Assembly (NCBI RefSeq): GCF_018502625.1
Contig: NZ_CP075566.1
Location: 4,512,001 to 4,576,000 of the forward strand
Direction: 5' to 3'
DNA length: 64,000 nt
Origin: Pseudomonas hormoni
GTDB lineage: Bacteria > Pseudomonadota > Gammaproteobacteria > Pseudomonadales > Pseudomonadaceae
Shown here: piece after piece, positions 9,873-18,245 of the stretch
Layout of the letters: the number at the start of each line of letters is the position of its first letter
Position numbering within the stretch: the stretch's first letter is position 1
Position numbers and translations under genes: made by a program
The notes under the pieces: model-generated
Told to the model about the DNA's origin: nothing
The model's input: the letters and a program-made list of their open reading frames with translations, nothing else
The model's database searches: none

Positions 9873-9900
9873 CCACCGGTCATCCGTTGATGACCGGTGG
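9873..9900 (-). other. Perfect 11-bp hairpin between pilin and usher genes
   Basis: CCACCGGTCAT and its exact complement are separated by 6 bases. There is no U-run on the minus-strand side, so it is unlikely to be a full terminator. Between a highly expressed pilin gene and its usher it could stabilise the pilin mRNA or partly stop transcription. Confidence 0.6.
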
Positions 9901-9946
9901 GCCAAAACTAATGAATAAAGAAATCCTTATTCAAAAGGGCGGTCAA

Positions 9947-10429
9947 TCAAATGACAACGGGTTCAAATACCACGGCAAAGCTGCCTCGGTATTCACCGGA
10001 TTGAGTGTCGCTAGGGATAGCGGCCTTGATCACCATCGGCTTCTGCACACCTGGTACAGATTCGATAGCCCCGGCAACTTCCTGGGTGGTGTCGTTCAGC
10101 ACGACTCCACCGAGGGTCACTGTCAACGCGATGTCGTCGCGACCATTGAACAGCTTTGCCTCGCCATCAATCAAGGCATTGATGGAGCCGTTGGCTGCCG
10201 TGTTTTTCAAGGTGAAGGTTTCAGTGATATCGCTCAGCCTGTTGCTAGGCAGCCAACCCATGGTTTCGTCACGACCGAAGCCCGGAGTCAGCGGCGTAAC
10301 ATTGAACTCTGCCGCCGGGACAGTCGCCTTGATGTTAATGACCTGGTTAATCGGGTCAGCAGCGAAAGCCATGGAAGAGCTCAGAGCCAGGACGGTCATC
10401 GGAACGACGATAGCAAACTTCTTGAACAT
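9947..10429 (-). CDS. CS1-type fimbrial major pilin
   Basis: 160 residues, first gene of the operon. The ATG at 10429 gives signal peptide MFKKFAIVVPMTVLALSSSMAFA and has an AGG seven bases upstream. The longer frame starts at TTG and was rejected. The mature protein (ADPINQVINIKATVPAAEFNVTPL ...) is a single beta-sandwich pilin domain of the CS1 major-subunit type. It is probably the shaft of the fimbria. It is separated from the usher by 109 bp containing a strong hairpin, an arrangement that lets the pilin be made in excess of the assembly machinery. Confidence 0.85.
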   Translation of the reverse strand: MFKKFAIVVPMTVLALSSSMAFAADPINQVINIKATVPAAEFNVTPLTPGFGRDETMGWLPSNRLSDITETFTLKNTAANGSINALIDGEAKLFNGRDDIALTVTLGGVVLNDTTQEVAGAIESVPGVQKPMVIKAAIPSDTQSGEYRGSFAVVFEPVVI

Positions 10430-10916
10430 GTTAAGTACCTGTCTTTTCAATAGGATTGGAACGTGAAAAGTTTTAATGAGCCAGCCATCTAGATAATGGC
10501 GCTTTGACTCAACCCTTCAACGCGACAGCATGATCAAGTATTTTCCCAACAAAGTAAGTAGGAAGATTCCGCAGCACTTGTAGTTTTAACAGTCTGCAAT
10601 GATGACGAAAAAAGTCATGATTACACCCGTTCGATTGTTCAGCCTTCAGAAATAAACTACATACAGTATTGATCAAAAAAAACACACAGATCATAACAAC
10701 TAACATTTCTGTAAGACGCCTACTACTTGTAACTAATAAATGCCTGATGATAAACATTAAAACACGATAATTAGTTCAATTACTCTAAAGCACCGCCCCC
10801 TTCCCAGCGAGCGCCGGGTCAGCACGGCACGCGGGTTGACCGTTGATCGGGCGAGCTTGCGCCCGTATTAAGATATATCTTAAGTTGTATCTAAATACGA
10901 CGAAGAGAAAGCAAAA
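10430..10916. other. AT-rich intergenic control region
   Basis: 487 bases between the divergent fimbrial operon and padR. The left two thirds (about 10500-10790) are strongly AT-rich and probably hold the fimbrial promoter, although I could not pick one confidently. The right end holds the PadR-type palindrome. An 82-codon minus-strand frame inside has no credible start site or family features and is not called. Confidence 0.5.
10868..10883. promoter_or_regulatory. Perfect 16-bp palindrome, candidate PadR operator
   Basis: TTAAGATATATCTTAA lies 34 bases before the padR start. Its position and symmetry fit an autoregulatory operator for the dimeric PadR-like repressor encoded directly downstream, probably controlling both padR and the ferric reductase gene. 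Confidence 0.65.
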
Positions 10917-11492
10917 ATGAGAGACCATCATTCCCCCCACCGCGAACACGGCGACGGCCGCGATGGCTTCGAGAAACGTCCCGGCCGCGAGCGCGGTGGA
11001 CGCGGCCCGCGGGTATTCGCCCCCGGCGACCTGAAATTACTGCTGCTGGCACTGATCGCCGAACAGCCCTGTCACGGCTACGACCTGATCCGCCAGATCG
11101 AAGGCATGTTCGACGGTGCCTACAGCCCCAGCCCCGGTGTGATTTACCCGACCCTGACCTTTCTGGAAGAAAGCGAAATGATCCAGGGCGATGCCGAAGG
11201 TGGAAAGAAACGCTACACAGTGACCGATGCCGGACGTTTGTCTTTAAGCGAGCAAGCGATTGCCCTGGACGGCGTGCGCATGCGCATCGATGTCAGCAAA
11301 CGCTCGTTGCGTGGCCATGACCGGCCGGCAGAGATCCACGAAGCGGTGCATAACCTGCGTCATGCGTTGCAACTGCACCACGGTCGCTGGAGCCCCGAAG
11401 AAATCCTGCGGGTTGCCGCGTTGCTCAATAACGCCGCCAAAGCCATCGTCGACGGCCCCGCCGTACCCACCGCATCGGAGAAAGCCGAATGA
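10917..11492 (+). CDS. PadR-family transcriptional regulator (YqjI-like)
   Basis: 191 residues. A His/Arg/Gly-rich N-terminal tail (HHSPHREHGDG...) could bind metal. It is followed by a PadR winged helix (LKLLLLALIAEQPCHGYDLIRQIEGMF ... SPGVIYPTLTFLEE ... KKRYTVTDAGR) and a C-terminal dimerisation helix region. The His-rich tail plus an adjacent siderophore-interacting protein matches the E. coli YqjI/YqjH pair, where YqjI is a nickel-responsive repressor of a ferric reductase. Here the two genes are in one operon with an ATGA overlap. An AGAG-type Shine-Dalgarno precedes the ATG. Metal response is inferred. Confidence 0.85.
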   Translation: MRDHHSPHREHGDGRDGFEKRPGRERGGRGPRVFAPGDLKLLLLALIAEQPCHGYDLIRQIEGMFDGAYSPSPGVIYPTLTFLEESEMIQGDAEGGKKRYTVTDAGRLSLSEQAIALDGVRMRIDVSKRSLRGHDRPAEIHEAVHNLRHALQLHHGRWSPEEILRVAALLNNAAKAIVDGPAVPTASEKAE

Positions 11493-12271
11493 CTGAAGTG
11501 ATCCAAACCATTCACCGTGTCATGCATGAAATCAAACGCCGTCGCCTGGAAGTACTGCGCGTGGTCGACCTGACCCCGCGCATGCGTCGGATTACCCTGG
11601 GCGGGCCTGAACTGACAGGCTTCGTCAGCCTCGGCACCGACGACCACGTCAAACTGTTGTTCCCGCAGAACGCGGCAGAACAAGCCGCGTTGGAAACCCT
11701 GGTACTTGGCGCCGGCAAAGACAACGGACCGATGCCGGCGATGCGCGACTACACCCCACGCCGCTATGACCTCGACACACTGGAGCTGGACATCGACTTC
11801 GTGTTGCATGGCGACGGCCCGGCCTCGACCTGGGCCGAACAGGCCAGACCGGGACAGTTCCTGCACATTGGCGGGCCCCGCGGGTCGATGATCGTGCCGG
11901 ATATCTTCGACAGCTATTTGCTGATCGGCGACGAAACCGCCCTGCCCGCGATTGCCAGGCGCCTTGAGGGTCTGGCAGCCAATCGGCGTGCGTTGGTGAT
12001 CGTCGAAGTGGAGAACGGTGCCGAGCAGCAGCGTTTGGAAAGCGCCGCGCAAGTCAACGTAATCTGGGTGTTGCGCGAGGGCGACCGTAACAACTTGCTG
12101 AACTCTGTGAAACAGTTGCAGATCCCCGGCGGCAATTTGTACGCGTGGGTGGCGACGGAGACCAAGGTGTCGCGGCAGATTCGTCGAGTGTTGCTGGATG
12201 AGCATGGGCTTGACGATCAGTTCGTCAAAGCCGTGGGCTATTGGCGGCTGGATGGCAGCGACGAGGAGTGA
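11489..12271 (+). CDS. Siderophore-interacting protein / NAD(P)H ferric reductase
   Basis: 260 residues. The FAD-binding barrel contains MRDYTPRRYD (family motif R-x-Y-T/S) and FVLHGDGPASTWAEQARPGQFLHIGGPRGS. The C-terminal NAD(P)H-binding lobe begins YLLIGDETALPAIARRLEGL and ends KAVGYWRLDG. Members of the ViuB/YqjH family reduce Fe(III)-siderophore complexes in the cytosol to release iron. The start overlaps the stop of the PadR gene by ATGA, so translation is coupled. It is probably repressed through the upstream palindrome. Confidence 0.88.
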   Translation: MTEVIQTIHRVMHEIKRRRLEVLRVVDLTPRMRRITLGGPELTGFVSLGTDDHVKLLFPQNAAEQAALETLVLGAGKDNGPMPAMRDYTPRRYDLDTLELDIDFVLHGDGPASTWAEQARPGQFLHIGGPRGSMIVPDIFDSYLLIGDETALPAIARRLEGLAANRRALVIVEVENGAEQQRLESAAQVNVIWVLREGDRNNLLNSVKQLQIPGGNLYAWVATETKVSRQIRRVLLDEHGLDDQFVKAVGYWRLDGSDEE

Positions 12272-12285
12272 TCGCGACTCTGTGC

Positions 12286-12319
12286 CTGCAAATTATTTGT
12301 GGCTGCAAATAATCTGTGG
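12286..12319. repeat. Tandem 17-bp direct repeat next to REP pair
   Basis: Two abutting copies of CTGCAAAT(T/A)AT(T/C)TGTGG differ at two positions. The second runs straight into the left REP arm that begins TGTGGCGAGGG. Confidence 0.6.
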
Positions 12320-12457
12320 CGAGGGAGCTTGCTCCCGCCGGCCGATCCGCGCCCGGGCGAAGCAGTCGTAAATCAGCCAACGCATTATTCCTGACAGAAA
12401 TCGGTTGCAGGTTTTAGCGCCGCTTCGCAGCGCAGCGGGAGCAAGCTCCCTCGCCAC
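12315..12457. repeat. REP inverted pair (GTGGCGAGGG family)
   Basis: TGTGGCGAGGGAGCTTGCTC at the left and its inverse at the right flank about 95 unrelated bases. It sits between the convergent ferric reductase gene and the Pr6Pr gene and may help end both transcripts. Confidence 0.85.
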
Positions 12458-12477
12458 AAAAGCATCACCCTCCGCGT

Positions 12478-13131
12478 TCACTTTCGAGCACGCCAACGAT
12501 CCAGCCCGATCACCAACACGGAAATCACCAAAAACCCCACCAACAGCCCACACGCATTAATCAGCACCTGTGGATAACCCAGCTTCTCGACATCAATGAA
12601 CGGATACGGATAAGCCGCCAGCAGATGCCCGCGCAACAATGCATAGGCGAAGTACACCAGCGGGTAAATCACCCACAGTGCGATGTGCCAAAGACGCAAC
12701 GTGCCCTTCGGCACACAGCAGAACCACCAGGCCAGGAACAGCAGTGGCATGACGTCATGCATCAACTCATCGGCCAGCCATTGCCAGCCTTCGGGATGCC
12801 ATAGATGACGCAGTAACACGCTGTAAACCAGCCCGACCACGGCGATGCTCACCGCAATCGCGCTGCTCACCCACGGCTGCAAAAACCAGCGTCGCGCCGC
12901 CGACTCGCGGGACGTCCATTCGCAGGTCAGCACGGTCGCCACCAGCGTATTGGTCAGCACGGTGAAGTAGCTGAAAAAGCTGACCAGCCCACCCAGCAGG
13001 CTGGCCTCAAGACTCCAGCGCGAGTAAAGAATCAGGTACAGCTGAATGGCCAGCCCCGCCCAGCCCAGCACTGCGGCCACCGCAACAAAACGACGCCTCG
13101 CGGCAGAACCTGGCGTCGACAGGTTGACCAT
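12478..13131 (-). CDS. Pr6Pr-family integral membrane protein
   Basis: 217 residues with six hydrophobic segments. Examples are FVAVAAVLGWAGLAIQLYLIL, LLGGLVSFFSYFTVLTNTLVA, VMPLLFLAWWFCCV, WVIYPLVYFAYALLRG and the last ~25 residues before the Arg/Lys-rich tail. The FFSYFTVLTN, HDVMPLLFLAWW and YPLVYFAYALLRG ... YPYPF blocks are those of the bacterial Pr6Pr/AIG1-like group, whose biochemical function is not known. The start lies 2 bp after the stop of the upstream VF530 gene on the same strand, so the two are one transcription unit. Confidence 0.8.
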   Translation of the reverse strand: MVNLSTPGSAARRRFVAVAAVLGWAGLAIQLYLILYSRWSLEASLLGGLVSFFSYFTVLTNTLVATVLTCEWTSRESAARRWFLQPWVSSAIAVSIAVVGLVYSVLLRHLWHPEGWQWLADELMHDVMPLLFLAWWFCCVPKGTLRLWHIALWVIYPLVYFAYALLRGHLLAAYPYPFIDVEKLGYPQVLINACGLLVGFLVISVLVIGLDRWRARK

Positions 13132-13133
13132 GT

Positions 13134-13364
13134 TCAGAGCGGACGCTTGGTGCGCATCAACTTCACATACAGGCGTTCAACCTTCTCCCGCGCCCACGGG
13201 GTTTTGCGCAGGAACGTCAGGCTCGACTTGATGCTCGGGTCACTCTTGAAACAGCGAATGTCGATACGCTCGGCCAGCCCCGACCATTCGTAATGCTCAA
13301 CCAGGGCGTTGAGGATCTGTTCCAGCGTCACGCCGTGCAGCGGGTTGTTGTTCTGTTCGGTCAT
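13134..13364 (-). CDS. VF530-family small DNA-binding protein
   Basis: 76 residues, [27 protein letters not shown]... ending [12 protein letters not shown]. The [41 protein letters not shown] pattern is that of the VF530/DUF2132 family, a four-helix fold with reported DNA-binding structure in Vibrio. The open frame extends 50 codons upstream, but the ATG at 13364 is preceded by GAAGG and matches the family N-terminus. It is followed immediately by the Pr6Pr gene. Confidence 0.85.
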   Translation of the reverse strand: MTEQNNNPLHGVTLEQILNALVEHYEWSGLAERIDIRCFKSDPSIKSSLTFLRKTPWAREKVERLYVKLMRTKRPL

Positions 13365-13647
13365 GCCGGGCCTTCGAGCGATGTAAGGATGGGAAGTCGC
13401 GCACCTTAGCCGAGGGTGTGGTCGGGTGGAAGCGCTCTGTGCGCTATCTGTTAAATGTAGGTGAAGCGCGACAGATCGCCGCGCGACACTGTTACCGAAT
13501 CCGAAATGATCCATGTCGGTAAAAGGTCTTTCTCTATTTGTAACAGAACATTATCCTTGCGCCCGCCGAGCTGAAACGCTTCCGCTACCTGCTTCTCCTC
13601 TGCTGCATCCGTTCATTCCTCAGAAAAAGACCCAGAATTTCTTCTCT

Positions 13648-15030
13648 ATGCCTTATTTTCAATCTTCGCGAGACAGCGCTGTCTGCCCTTCTGTTGCCAG
13701 CCGAAAAGCCTTGAACCTGATCGGCGGATTCACCGCAATGGGTCTCGCCACCTGCGCTCAAGCTGCACCGGCCTTCGATAGCGAATCACCCTGGATGCTC
13801 GGCGACTGGAACGGCACTCGCACCGAACTTTCAGAAAAAGGCTACGACTTCAAAGTCGATTACACCGGCGAAATGGGCAGCAATCTGCACGGCGGCTACG
13901 ACCACGATCGCACCGCACGCTACAGCGATCAGTTCGGCCTCGGCGCTCGTCTGGACTTGCAGAAGATTCTGGGCTGGGACGACGCTGAATTTCAGCTGAC
14001 CATCACCGAGCGCAACGGCAACAACATCAGCAATGACCGGATCAACGACCCGCGAGTCGGCGGTTTTACCTCGGCTCAGGAAGTCTGGGGTCGCGGGCAA
14101 ACCTGGCGCCTGACGCAGATGTGGTATCAGCAAAAATTCTTCGATCAGAAGCTCGACATCAAGGTCGGTCGATTCGGCGAAGGCGAAGACTTCAACAGCT
14201 TCCCCTGCGACTTCCAGAACCTGGCGTTCTGCGGCTCCCAGGTCGGCAACTGGGTCGGCGGCATCTGGTACAACTGGCCGGTCAGCCAGTGGGCGATGCG
14301 GGTCAAATACCACCTGACGCCAGAGCTGTACGCGCAAGTCGGCGTGTATGAACAGAACCCGTCGAACCTCGATCGCGACAACGGTTTCAAGCTCAGTGGC
14401 AGCGGCACCCAGGGCGCGATCCTGCCGGTAGAACTGGTCTGGACGCCAAAGCTCAATGGCCTGCCGGGTGAATACCGCGCTGGTTATTACTACAGCAACG
14501 CCAATGCCACGGATGCCTACAAAGACAGCAATGGCCAACCCGCCGCGCTGAGTGGCGAGGCTTATCGCAGCGCGTCGAGCAAGCACGGCGTGTGGTTGGG
14601 TGTGCAGCAGCAACTCACCAGCCGCGCCAGCGACCATTCGCGCGGTTTGAGCGTGTTTGCCAACGGCACGATGCACGACAAGAAGACCAACGCCATCGAC
14701 AACTATGTGCAGGCAGGCGTCGTCTACAAAGGCTTGTTCGATGCACGCGCCAAGGACGACATCGGTTTCGCCATGGCCCGGGTTCATGTCAATCCGGCGT
14801 ACCGCAAGAACGCCGAGGCGAGCAACCAGGCCCGCGCGGTCTACGACTTCGACGACCCGTCGTTCCTGCCGCCGCAAGACACCGAATACAGCGCCGAACT
14901 CTATTACGGCGTGCACGTCACCAACTGGCTGACCGTGCGCCCGAACCTGCAATACATCCGCCACCCCGGTGGCGTGGACAAGGTCGATGACGCGCTGATT
15001 GGCGGGATCAAGGTCCAGTCCTCCTTCTAA
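13648..15030 (+). CDS. oprB: OprB-type carbohydrate-selective porin
   Basis: 460 residues. Start chosen at the ATG that gives a signal sequence (ALNLIGGFTAMGLATCAQA). A longer frame from 13513 adds 45 polar residues and was not preferred, but the Shine-Dalgarno before 13648 is weak. The mature part starts with the family's SPWMLGDWNGTRTELSEKGYDF segment and continues as a 16-strand barrel ending VDDALIGGIKVQSSF, with a terminal Phe for BAM recognition. OprB lets glucose and other sugars cross the outer membrane. The glucose dehydrogenase gene follows on the same strand, so the pair delivers and oxidises periplasmic glucose. Confidence 0.9.
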   Translation: MPYFQSSRDSAVCPSVASRKALNLIGGFTAMGLATCAQAAPAFDSESPWMLGDWNGTRTELSEKGYDFKVDYTGEMGSNLHGGYDHDRTARYSDQFGLGARLDLQKILGWDDAEFQLTITERNGNNISNDRINDPRVGGFTSAQEVWGRGQTWRLTQMWYQQKFFDQKLDIKVGRFGEGEDFNSFPCDFQNLAFCGSQVGNWVGGIWYNWPVSQWAMRVKYHLTPELYAQVGVYEQNPSNLDRDNGFKLSGSGTQGAILPVELVWTPKLNGLPGEYRAGYYYSNANATDAYKDSNGQPAALSGEAYRSASSKHGVWLGVQQQLTSRASDHSRGLSVFANGTMHDKKTNAIDNYVQAGVVYKGLFDARAKDDIGFAMARVHVNPAYRKNAEASNQARAVYDFDDPSFLPPQDTEYSAELYYGVHVTNWLTVRPNLQYIRHPGGVDKVDDALIGGIKVQSSF

Positions 15031-15048
15031 CCAACACCGCTAAACCCT

Positions 15049-15141
15049 TGTAGGAGCGAGGCTTGCCCGCGAAGGCGGCGTGTCAGCCAACATCAATGTT
15101 GTATGTGATGGCCTCTTCGCGGGCAAGCCTCGCTCCTACAG
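15049..15141. repeat. REP inverted pair (TGTAGGAGCGAGG family)
   Basis: TGTAGGAGCGAGGCTTGCCC and its inverse ending CTCCTACAG surround a short variable centre in the oprB-gcd gap. Confidence 0.85.
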
Positions 15142-15246
15142 GGATCGCATCAACCGAACCTTTTTTATCTGAACCATGCCCGCGCCGGATCGTCATCTAC
15201 AGTGAACTTGCGCGGGACTACTTGAAACGTCACGGAGAACCACACT

Positions 15247-17655
15247 ATGAGCACTGATGGTGCTTTGAGTCGAAGCCGTCTATTGCCGACCCTGCTCGGC
15301 ATTCTGCTTCTGCTAATGGGCCTGGCCATGCTGGCAGGCGGGATCAAGCTGAGCATGCTCGGCGGCTCGCTGTACTACCTGCTGGCCGGTATCGGCCTGG
15401 CACTGACCGGCGTGCTGCTGATTCTGGCCCGCCGTGCCGCACTGGGCCTCTACGCACTGGTGCTGTTCGCCAGTACCGTATGGGCGCTGTGGGAAGTCGG
15501 CCTTGATTGGTGGCAACTGGTGCCGCGTCTGGCCATGTTGTTCGCCCTCGGCATCGTCATGTTGCTGCCATGGTTCCGTCGCCCGCTGCTGATCACCGGC
15601 CCCGCGCCGATGGGCACCGGCGCGCTGAGCGTAGCCGTGGTGCTGGCGGGCGTTGCTGCACTGGCCAGCCAGTTCACCAACCCCGGTGAAATCAAAGGTC
15701 AGCTGGACCGCGACAGCGTGCCGGGCATGACCAACACCGCGCCAGCCATGCCGGATGGCGACTGGAATTCCTACGGTCGCAGCGCGCATGGCGATCGTTA
15801 CTCGCCTCTGGCGCAGATCACTCCGCAGAACGTGAACAAGCTCGTTCCGGCCTGGACCTACCGCACCGGCGACCTGCCGGGGCCGAACGATCCGGGGGAA
15901 ACCACCGCCGAAAACACCCCGCTGAAAGTCAACGGCATGCTCTACGTGTGCACGCCGCACAGCCAGGTGATCGCGCTGGACCCGGACACCGGCAAGGAAA
16001 TCTGGCGTTTCGATCCGAAGCTCTCCACGCAGAACGCGGCGAACTTCAAGGGTTGGGCGCACATGACCTGCCGTGGCGTGTCGTATCACGATGACGCCGT
16101 TTACGCCTCCGAACAGAGCCCGACCGGCAGCGCCAGCGCCCCAGTCGCCAGCGTTTGCCCGCGCCGTATCTTCCTGCCGACCGCCGACACCCGTCTGATC
16201 GCCCTGAACGCCGACACCGGCAAGATGTGCGAAGACTTCGGCAACAAAGGCCAGGTCGACCTGAGTGCCAACATCGGCGGTTTCAATGCCGGCGGTTACT
16301 ACTCCACTTCACCACCAGCGGTCACCAAAGACCTGGTGGTGATTGGCGGCCACGTCACCGATAACGTTTCCACCGACGAGCCAAGCGGCGTGATCCGCGC
16401 GTTCGACGTGCACACCGGCAAACTGGTGTGGAACTGGGACAGCGGCAACCCGGACGATACGACGCCGATAGCCGAAGGCAAGGTCTACACCCGCAACTCG
16501 CCGAACATGTGGTCCATGTTCGCCGTCGACGAAAAACTCGGCATGCTCTACCTGCCGATGGGCAACCAGACACCGGATCAGTTCGGTGGCGCTCGCACGC
16601 CAGAATCGGAACTGCACGCCGCCGGCCTGACCGCGCTCGACATCAACACCGGGCACGTGCGCTGGCACATGCAGTTCACCCACCATGACCTGTGGGACAT
16701 GGACGTCGGTGGCCAGCCAACCCTGATGGACCTGAAAACCGCGGACGGCGTGAAGCCGGCGGTACTGGCGTCCACCAAGCAAGGCAGCATCTACGTGCTG
16801 GACCGCAGCACCGGCCAACCGATCGTGCCGATCAACGAAGTGCCGGTACCACAAGGCGCTGTCGAAGGTGATCGCACCTCGCCGACCCAACCGAAATCCG
16901 ACCTCAACCTCATGCCGCCGCCGCTGCAAGAGCGCGACATGTGGGGCGTGACGCCGTTCGACCAACTGATCTGCCGGATCGACTTCAAATCCATGCGCTA
17001 CGACGGCCCGTTCACCCCGCCGTCGCTGCAGGGTTCGATCGTTTACCCAGGCAACTTCGGTGTGTTCGACTGGGGCGGTTTCTCGGTTGACCCGGTGCGT
17101 CAGATCGCTTTCGTGAACCCGAGCTACATGGCGTTCAAATCGAAAATGATCCCGGCCGCCGAAATCGCTGCCCAAGGCCCGCGCAAAAGCGAAACCGAAG
17201 GCGTGCAGCCGAACAAAGGCGCTCCGTATGGCGTGGTCCTCGAAGCGCTGCTGTCGCCAATGGGTCTGCCGTGCCAGGCGCCGGCGTGGGGCTATGTGGC
17301 GGCGATCGATCTGACCACCGCCAAAGTCCTATGGAAGCACAAGAACGGCACCGTGCGCGACAGCTCGCCGGTTCCGATCCCGCTGAGCATGGGCGTGCCC
17401 AGCCTGGGTGGCACCATCACCACTGGCGGTGGTGTTGGTTTCCTGAGCGGCACCCTCGACCAGTACCTGCGTGCCTACGACGTGAAAAACGGCAAACAGT
17501 TGTGGGAAGGTCGCCTGCCTGCAGGCGCGCAAACCACGCCGATGACCTACACCGGCAAGGACGGCAAGCAATACGTGCTGGTCGTTGCGGGCGGTCACGG
17601 TTCGCTGGGCACCAGGCAAGGTGACTATGTGATTGCGTACAAACTGTCCGAGTAA
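15247..17655 (+). CDS. gcd: Membrane-bound PQQ-dependent glucose dehydrogenase
   Basis: 802 residues. Five hydrophobic segments in the first ~150 residues anchor the enzyme in the inner membrane. The remainder is the periplasmic eight-bladed quinoprotein propeller, from DWNSYGRSAHGDRYSPLAQI through GWAHMTCRGVSYH, QFTHHDLWDMDVGGQP and GVPSLGGTITTGGGVGFLSGT. It oxidises glucose to gluconolactone and passes electrons to ubiquinone. GGAGA precedes the start. The gene follows oprB across a REP pair and ends at a strong terminator. Length and order match the glucose/quinate/shikimate dehydrogenase family. Confidence 0.95.
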   Translation: MSTDGALSRSRLLPTLLGILLLLMGLAMLAGGIKLSMLGGSLYYLLAGIGLALTGVLLILARRAALGLYALVLFASTVWALWEVGLDWWQLVPRLAMLFALGIVMLLPWFRRPLLITGPAPMGTGALSVAVVLAGVAALASQFTNPGEIKGQLDRDSVPGMTNTAPAMPDGDWNSYGRSAHGDRYSPLAQITPQNVNKLVPAWTYRTGDLPGPNDPGETTAENTPLKVNGMLYVCTPHSQVIALDPDTGKEIWRFDPKLSTQNAANFKGWAHMTCRGVSYHDDAVYASEQSPTGSASAPVASVCPRRIFLPTADTRLIALNADTGKMCEDFGNKGQVDLSANIGGFNAGGYYSTSPPAVTKDLVVIGGHVTDNVSTDEPSGVIRAFDVHTGKLVWNWDSGNPDDTTPIAEGKVYTRNSPNMWSMFAVDEKLGMLYLPMGNQTPDQFGGARTPESELHAAGLTALDINTGHVRWHMQFTHHDLWDMDVGGQPTLMDLKTADGVKPAVLASTKQGSIYVLDRSTGQPIVPINEVPVPQGAVEGDRTSPTQPKSDLNLMPPPLQERDMWGVTPFDQLICRIDFKSMRYDGPFTPPSLQGSIVYPGNFGVFDWGGFSVDPVRQIAFVNPSYMAFKSKMIPAAEIAAQGPRKSETEGVQPNKGAPYGVVLEALLSPMGLPCQAPAWGYVAAIDLTTAKVLWKHKNGTVRDSSPVPIPLSMGVPSLGGTITTGGGVGFLSGTLDQYLRAYDVKNGKQLWEGRLPAGAQTTPMTYTGKDGKQYVLVVAGGHGSLGTRQGDYVIAYKLSE

Positions 17656-17675
17656 GTTTTAGCGGCGGTAAAAGG

Positions 17676-17709
17676 AAAGGCGACTCCTGTGAGGGGGTCG
17701 CCTTTTTTG
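17676..17709 (+). terminator. Intrinsic terminator of gcd
   Basis: AAAGGCGACTCC pairs with the downstream GG-GTCGCCTTT and is followed by a T-run, 20 bases after the gcd stop. Confidence 0.85.
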
Positions 17710-17731
17710 TGGGTGAATGAACGCAACCCTT

Positions 17732-17851
17732 TGTAGGAGCCGGCTTGCTGCGGGCGGCGTTCCGACGATTGCGGTTTAACATTCAACGTTGATGGTGGCT
17801 GTGAGGCCGCTATCGTCGGAACGCCGCCCGCAGCAAGCCGGCTCCTACAGG
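17732..17851. repeat. REP inverted pair (TGTAGGAGCCGGC variant)
   Basis: Long arms, TGTAGGAGCCGGCTTGCTGC continuing to GTTCCGACGAT, and their exact inverse. These are among the longest arms of any pair in the window (about 38 bases). Confidence 0.85.
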
Positions 17852-17884
17852 GGTTGCGTGCAGGTTCGATAAATAGTGGGCAAC

Positions 17885-17909
17885 AAAAAACCCGCCTTGG
17901 CGGGTTTTT
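17885..17909 (-). terminator. Terminator of the purL-NIF3-like unit
   Basis: The nearly palindromic AAAAACCCGCC-TT-GGCGGGTTTTT lies 19 bases after the minus-strand stop at 17929. Its symmetric A/T runs let it also act on the plus strand. Confidence 0.85.
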
Positions 17910-17928
17910 CATTACAGCGGCCAGCGGA

Positions 17929-18240
17929 TCAAAAATCCTCCAACCGCCACACTTCGTAAGCCGGTGTCTCGTAGGGATGGCTCTGTTTCAAAGCCGCCAC
18001 CACCGACCGGATCAACTCATCCGCCACCACCAGCTCAACTTTCCATTCCTCAACCTGTTCGACCTGCCCCGCTTCGCCAATGAACGGCTGACTGCCGTCC
18101 AATGGGCGAAACTGGCCCTGGCCCAACACCTGCCACGCGCAGTGATCGTAAGCCCCGATCCGTCCGCCACCGGCAGCGAATACGGCGCTTTTGACCACCT
18201 CGACATGGCTGTCAGGAACAAAAAAGCTGAGCTTGTACAC
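17929..18240 (-). CDS. YqfO/NIF3-like small protein
   Basis: 103 residues from the GTG at 18240 (MYKLSFFVPDSHVE when initiated). The family pattern is VYKL-FFVP--H-E-VK-A-FAAGGGRIG-YDHC-WQVLGQGQFRPLDGSQPFIGE-G ... HPYETPAYEVW. It corresponds to the PII/CutA-like inserted domain of NIF3/YqfO proteins standing alone. Function is unknown; the fold suggests a small trimeric sensor. An upstream in-frame GTG at 18258 overlaps the purL stop. The gene directly follows purL on the same strand, so it is co-transcribed with it. Confidence 0.8.
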   Translation of the reverse strand: MYKLSFFVPDSHVEVVKSAVFAAGGGRIGAYDHCAWQVLGQGQFRPLDGSQPFIGEAGQVEQVEEWKVELVVADELIRSVVAALKQSHPYETPAYEVWRLEDF

Positions 18241-18245
18241 GGCGC

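Noticed and set aside
9835..9876. GTG at 9876 as usher start
   Set aside because: It lies within a perfect hairpin and would put 13 polar residues before the signal peptide; ATG 9837 fits better.
10509..10757. 82-codon minus-strand frame upstream of the fimbrial operon
   Set aside because: AT-rich random-looking sequence, no Shine-Dalgarno, hydrophobic start typical of AT-rich noise; treated as control region.
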